Positions 20,868-23,048 of a DNA stretch of 23,048 bases are shown here, one piece after another. Source of the DNA: Macrocybe gigantea (taxonomy: Eukaryota; Basidiomycota; Agaricomycetes; Agaricales; Callistosporiaceae); the NCBI GenBank assembly GCA_011319805.1, contig SJRY01000167.1, forward strand, positions 1 to 23,048, given 5' to 3'. The notes under the pieces are model-generated. The model made no database searches and was not told the origin of the DNA. It worked only from the letters and a program-made list of their open reading frames with translations. Within the stretch, counting starts at the first letter, position 1; each line of letters starts with the position of its first letter. A program made the translations under genes and the position numbers.

Positions 20868-21656
20868 ATGATCCTTCGCCAGTTCCCTCAGGGCTCCATG
20901 TCGGTGTCCATGTCGTCCTTTTCTTTCCCCTCGTTCGACGTGGGCCTGCCCTCCAACTCGTCCATCCTCCTATCCCTCCTGGCCTCGGTAGTCCTTCTGT
21001 CCTTCATCCGTGCGGCCTTCCTCTGCTTCAGAAAGAATGTGGGGAGCAGCTCGAAACGGGAAGTAACTGTACAAGTCGTAGAAAAGAAGGACAATGCGCC
21101 CCAGCAGACGCAACAACGGCGGTCGTCATGGCTTGGGGGCTCCTGTCGTGGCAGAGCCTCCCTACCCTCCCGGTCTCTCTAAAGATGACAGAGACTTCGA
21201 TGCATGGCAAGGGCGTCGGCCTCCAACCGCCGTCTCAGGGGGTCGAAGCTCCCTCTCAGAACTGGCAAGGATCGCAGAGCCCCGCGTGAGAAGAGCTGGG
21301 CCTGCGTTCGAGACCCCTGGTAAGCGACTGCTTATCCCCCCTTCCCTCCTTTCAGACGCATTTTCTTACGTTTCGCTCAGTGCCAGCGCTGTATCAATCA
21401 GATGTGCCAGTCTCGATGGCAAAAATCATCATGTCGAGACATGTGAGTTTGTTTTTGCTTGAACGTTTCGCTTTATTGGAGCCAATGTGAAATTTGGCAG
21501 ACTTACCGAAAACCGACGCACCGTCCTCCACCGAGGCCTCTGTTGCCCTCCTCCTCGTCCTCCCGTCTTTCTTCGCCTCCTCCATCATCAGAACTCCTCC
21601 GCCCCCCATCATCGTCACATTCTTCACAATCGAGGCGCAACCCTTCGATGGTGTAG
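20868..21656 (+). CDS. Hypothetical single-pass membrane protein, two frame breaks
   Basis: Function unknown. Three exons: 20868-21319, 21381-21442, 21501-21656. The N-terminal part reads MSVSMSSFSFPSFDV and then one hydrophobic helix (SSILLSLLASVVLLSFIRAA), followed by a basic, Gln-rich stretch (KREVTVQVVEKKDNAPQQTQ). The frame as written stops at 21180 after 104 residues. However, the next frame carries WGLLSWQSLPTLPVSLK (from about 21132) and the one after it DDRDFDAWQGRRPPTAV (from about 21185). These continue through clean splice sites into PALYQSDVPVSMAKIIMSRH and a Ser/Pro-rich tail ending at 21656. One missing base near 21130 and one near 21184 would make a single protein of about 223 residues. 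The PVSMAKIIMSRH segment looks conserved; I recall similar unnamed Agaricomycete proteins but cannot verify that. ATG 20898 is an alternative start. Confidence 0.6.
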
Positions 21657-22578
21657 TTCCCATCAATTATGGCAACCTGAGGTCTTATCAGCACGTGCCT
21701 CACATAAATCAACTGACGCAATCAGTCCTTCTGGATTTGAAATGCTCAAATGAATTGAAGCCCATTTCCTCCTCTTCCGACTATCCGCCTCTCGAACTCC
21801 CAATACCATTGTTCTATCATACCAAACGAAAACTAATCCACTTCCGGGATGCCGTACGCAATGGAGATGCCTCATGCCCTTACGTCTTGACGTCATTGAC
21901 ACGACTCACCGGCCTTTGCTATGGCTTCCTATCGGCTTTCATTTCGTTCGAACCTTCTTATCTACTTCGGTCTTTCAGTACATATTTATTCGGGACGTTC
22001 TGCTCATTTCTACTTCCATCCTTTTCATTCTCCGTTTCTTGTGTCATATTTATTCGCTATATCTTGTTGATATGGAGTGAGGCTCGGCGTCACCTTTTTC
22101 GCTTTTCTCTTTTGTGTATCCACCCCCCCACGGAACTCACCCTCGCGCGACTGCAAAGACCTTTTCGGTAGTTTGTTCGTCGTTGGGATGGTCAGGGTGA
22201 GGGAGAATTGGGCTTCTTATTCCGCCAGTAAACCATTTGTTCCTTTGCATAGTTTTGCTTTTCCCTTCTTTTCTCCTTTCTGTCTTTATCGTGGGTAGCT
22301 TTTTGAAGGAAATGAAAATAGGAATCGAAATGCTTTGCCTGTATACCATGTTCATCATCATAAACAGTCTTGCATGTCAGAGCGAAAAGGTTCCATCAAA
22401 CATGGAACAACAACGTCACTCGTCAAACGACACGTCGACCGGCTGTCGTCCATCATATTCTGCGTTCGAGCCACTACGGGCAAGAGCTTTAGTCTCTCAT
22501 GAACGTCGGATAGGTTCTGGATCTTTAATCTCGGTCGTCGTGCTCCATCTTCGCTCATTAAACTCTTTTTGGCAAGAC
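21657..22578. other. Intergenic stretch, no gene recognised
   Basis: About 920 bp between the small membrane protein and the last gene. The T- and C-rich plus strand carries an open frame (21494-22171) that begins in the last exon of the upstream gene in another frame and has no family motif, so it reads as an artefact of pyrimidine-rich sequence. The part nearest 22579 presumably holds the promoter of the last gene; no TATA box is obvious. Confidence 0.4.
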
Positions 22579-23048
22579 ATGTCCTTCGAGCATTTGTTCG
22601 CCTCCTCTGTCTTGAACGTGCTGGTCCCTGATACGACGGTCCAGTTTCCTCCCAACGGCCCTTTGGACGACTGGCTGGCACATCTACAGTCGGGCTTGGT
22701 CGATCGAAGGCAGGCATTTTTTGGTGAGTGCTACGGCCGGATGTCGGAAGATGCGTTTAGCAAACGGCACATGTCTGATGCTTTTCATGGACTATGCGGC
22801 GCAGACGAACAGCTTCAATCGTTTCTCAGTCTTCGAATCGAACACCCCACGTCCGACACACCGGCGGATCCCAATCAACCGCCGCATGTCCTGCTCGCAT
22901 TCCTCGCTCATATCCAAGTAGCGCTCGAGGCGACCTATATCTCGTCCGCGCCCATCCGGTCCCTGACGTATTACGCACTTCGAAGCTCGGAGCTCCACCA
23001 CGCTCCGCCCTCGCGAGCAAAGCTGGCGGCGGTTCCAAGCTGCACGTC
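22579..23048 (+). CDS. Unrecognised protein, 5' part, runs off the window
   Basis: The ATG at 22579 opens a frame that stays open to the window end. It begins MSFEHLFASSVLNVLVPDTT and continues with GPLDDWLAHLQSGLVDRRQ. A likely intron runs 22724-22804 (GTGAGT to GCGCAG, 81 nt). Because its length is a multiple of three and it has no in-frame stop, the unspliced reading is also open. After the intron come DEQLQSFLSLRIEHP, PPHVLLAFLAHIQVALEATY and ISSAPIRSLTYYALRSSELH, which looks like ordinary folded helical protein with good codon use. I do not recognise the family. Partial at the 3' end. Confidence 0.65.
   Translation, partial: MSFEHLFASSVLNVLVPDTTVQFPPNGPLDDWLAHLQSGLVDRRQAFFGECYGRMSEDAFSKRHMSDAFHGLCGADEQLQSFLSLRIEHPTSDTPADPNQPPHVLLAFLAHIQVALEATYISSAPIRSLTYYALRSSELHHAPPSRAKLAAVPSCT

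Noticed and set aside
21494..22171. Plus-strand open frame of 225 codons
   Set aside because: It starts next to the splice acceptor of the membrane protein's last exon in a different frame, has no family motif, and its composition follows the T- and C-rich strand.

Overview
The window looks like nuclear DNA of a basidiomycete fungus, most likely an Agaricomycete, possibly a wood or litter decayer. Genes are broken by many short introns (mostly 44-89 nt, usually GT-AG with a CTAAC/CTAAT-like branch site), intergenic gaps are short, and the proteins read as a secreted aryl-alcohol-oxidase-type GMC flavoprotein, eIF2 beta, mitochondrial ATP synthase gamma, an acylaminoacyl peptidase and two monocarboxylate-type MFS transporters. 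All gene models were assembled by hand from splice sites, reading phase and family motifs; nothing was searched against a database.

Layout. 1-530: 3' end of a GMC oxidoreductase with three single-base frame breaks. 531-2331: no gene recognised. 2395-4616: complete 8-exon secreted GMC oxidoreductase behind a TATA box. 4968-6328 (minus): eIF2 beta. 6472-7691 (plus): ATP synthase gamma, divergent from eIF2 beta over only 143 bp. 7897-8690: a decayed upstream copy of the acylaminoacyl-peptidase gene, including its 5' flank. 9658-12413: the intact 6-exon acylaminoacyl peptidase. 13693-15927 and 16321-18336: two tandem MFS transporters sharing all 12 intron positions. 18381-20867: 2.5 kb in which I recognise no gene. 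20868-21656: a small membrane-anchored protein of unknown function with two frame breaks. 22579-23048: 5' part of an unrecognised gene that leaves the window.

How the genes relate. The oxidase would act outside the cell, generating H2O2 and aldehydes. The transporters could import small carboxylates. eIF2 beta, ATP synthase gamma and the peptidase are housekeeping genes. There is no biosynthetic cluster and no obvious new multi-gene system. What stands out is genome dynamics: three separate gene families (GMC, peptidase, MFS) are each present as neighbouring same-strand copies, at different stages of decay.

Other points of note. Seven frame breaks in four otherwise well-preserved genes can each be explained by one missing base, mostly inside a run of identical bases, so sequence error must be considered before calling these genes dead. 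The second MFS gene has three GC-AG introns where its sister uses GT-AG. A stretch of about 40 bp inside intron 1 of the peptidase gene is better preserved in the decayed copy than the neighbouring exon is.
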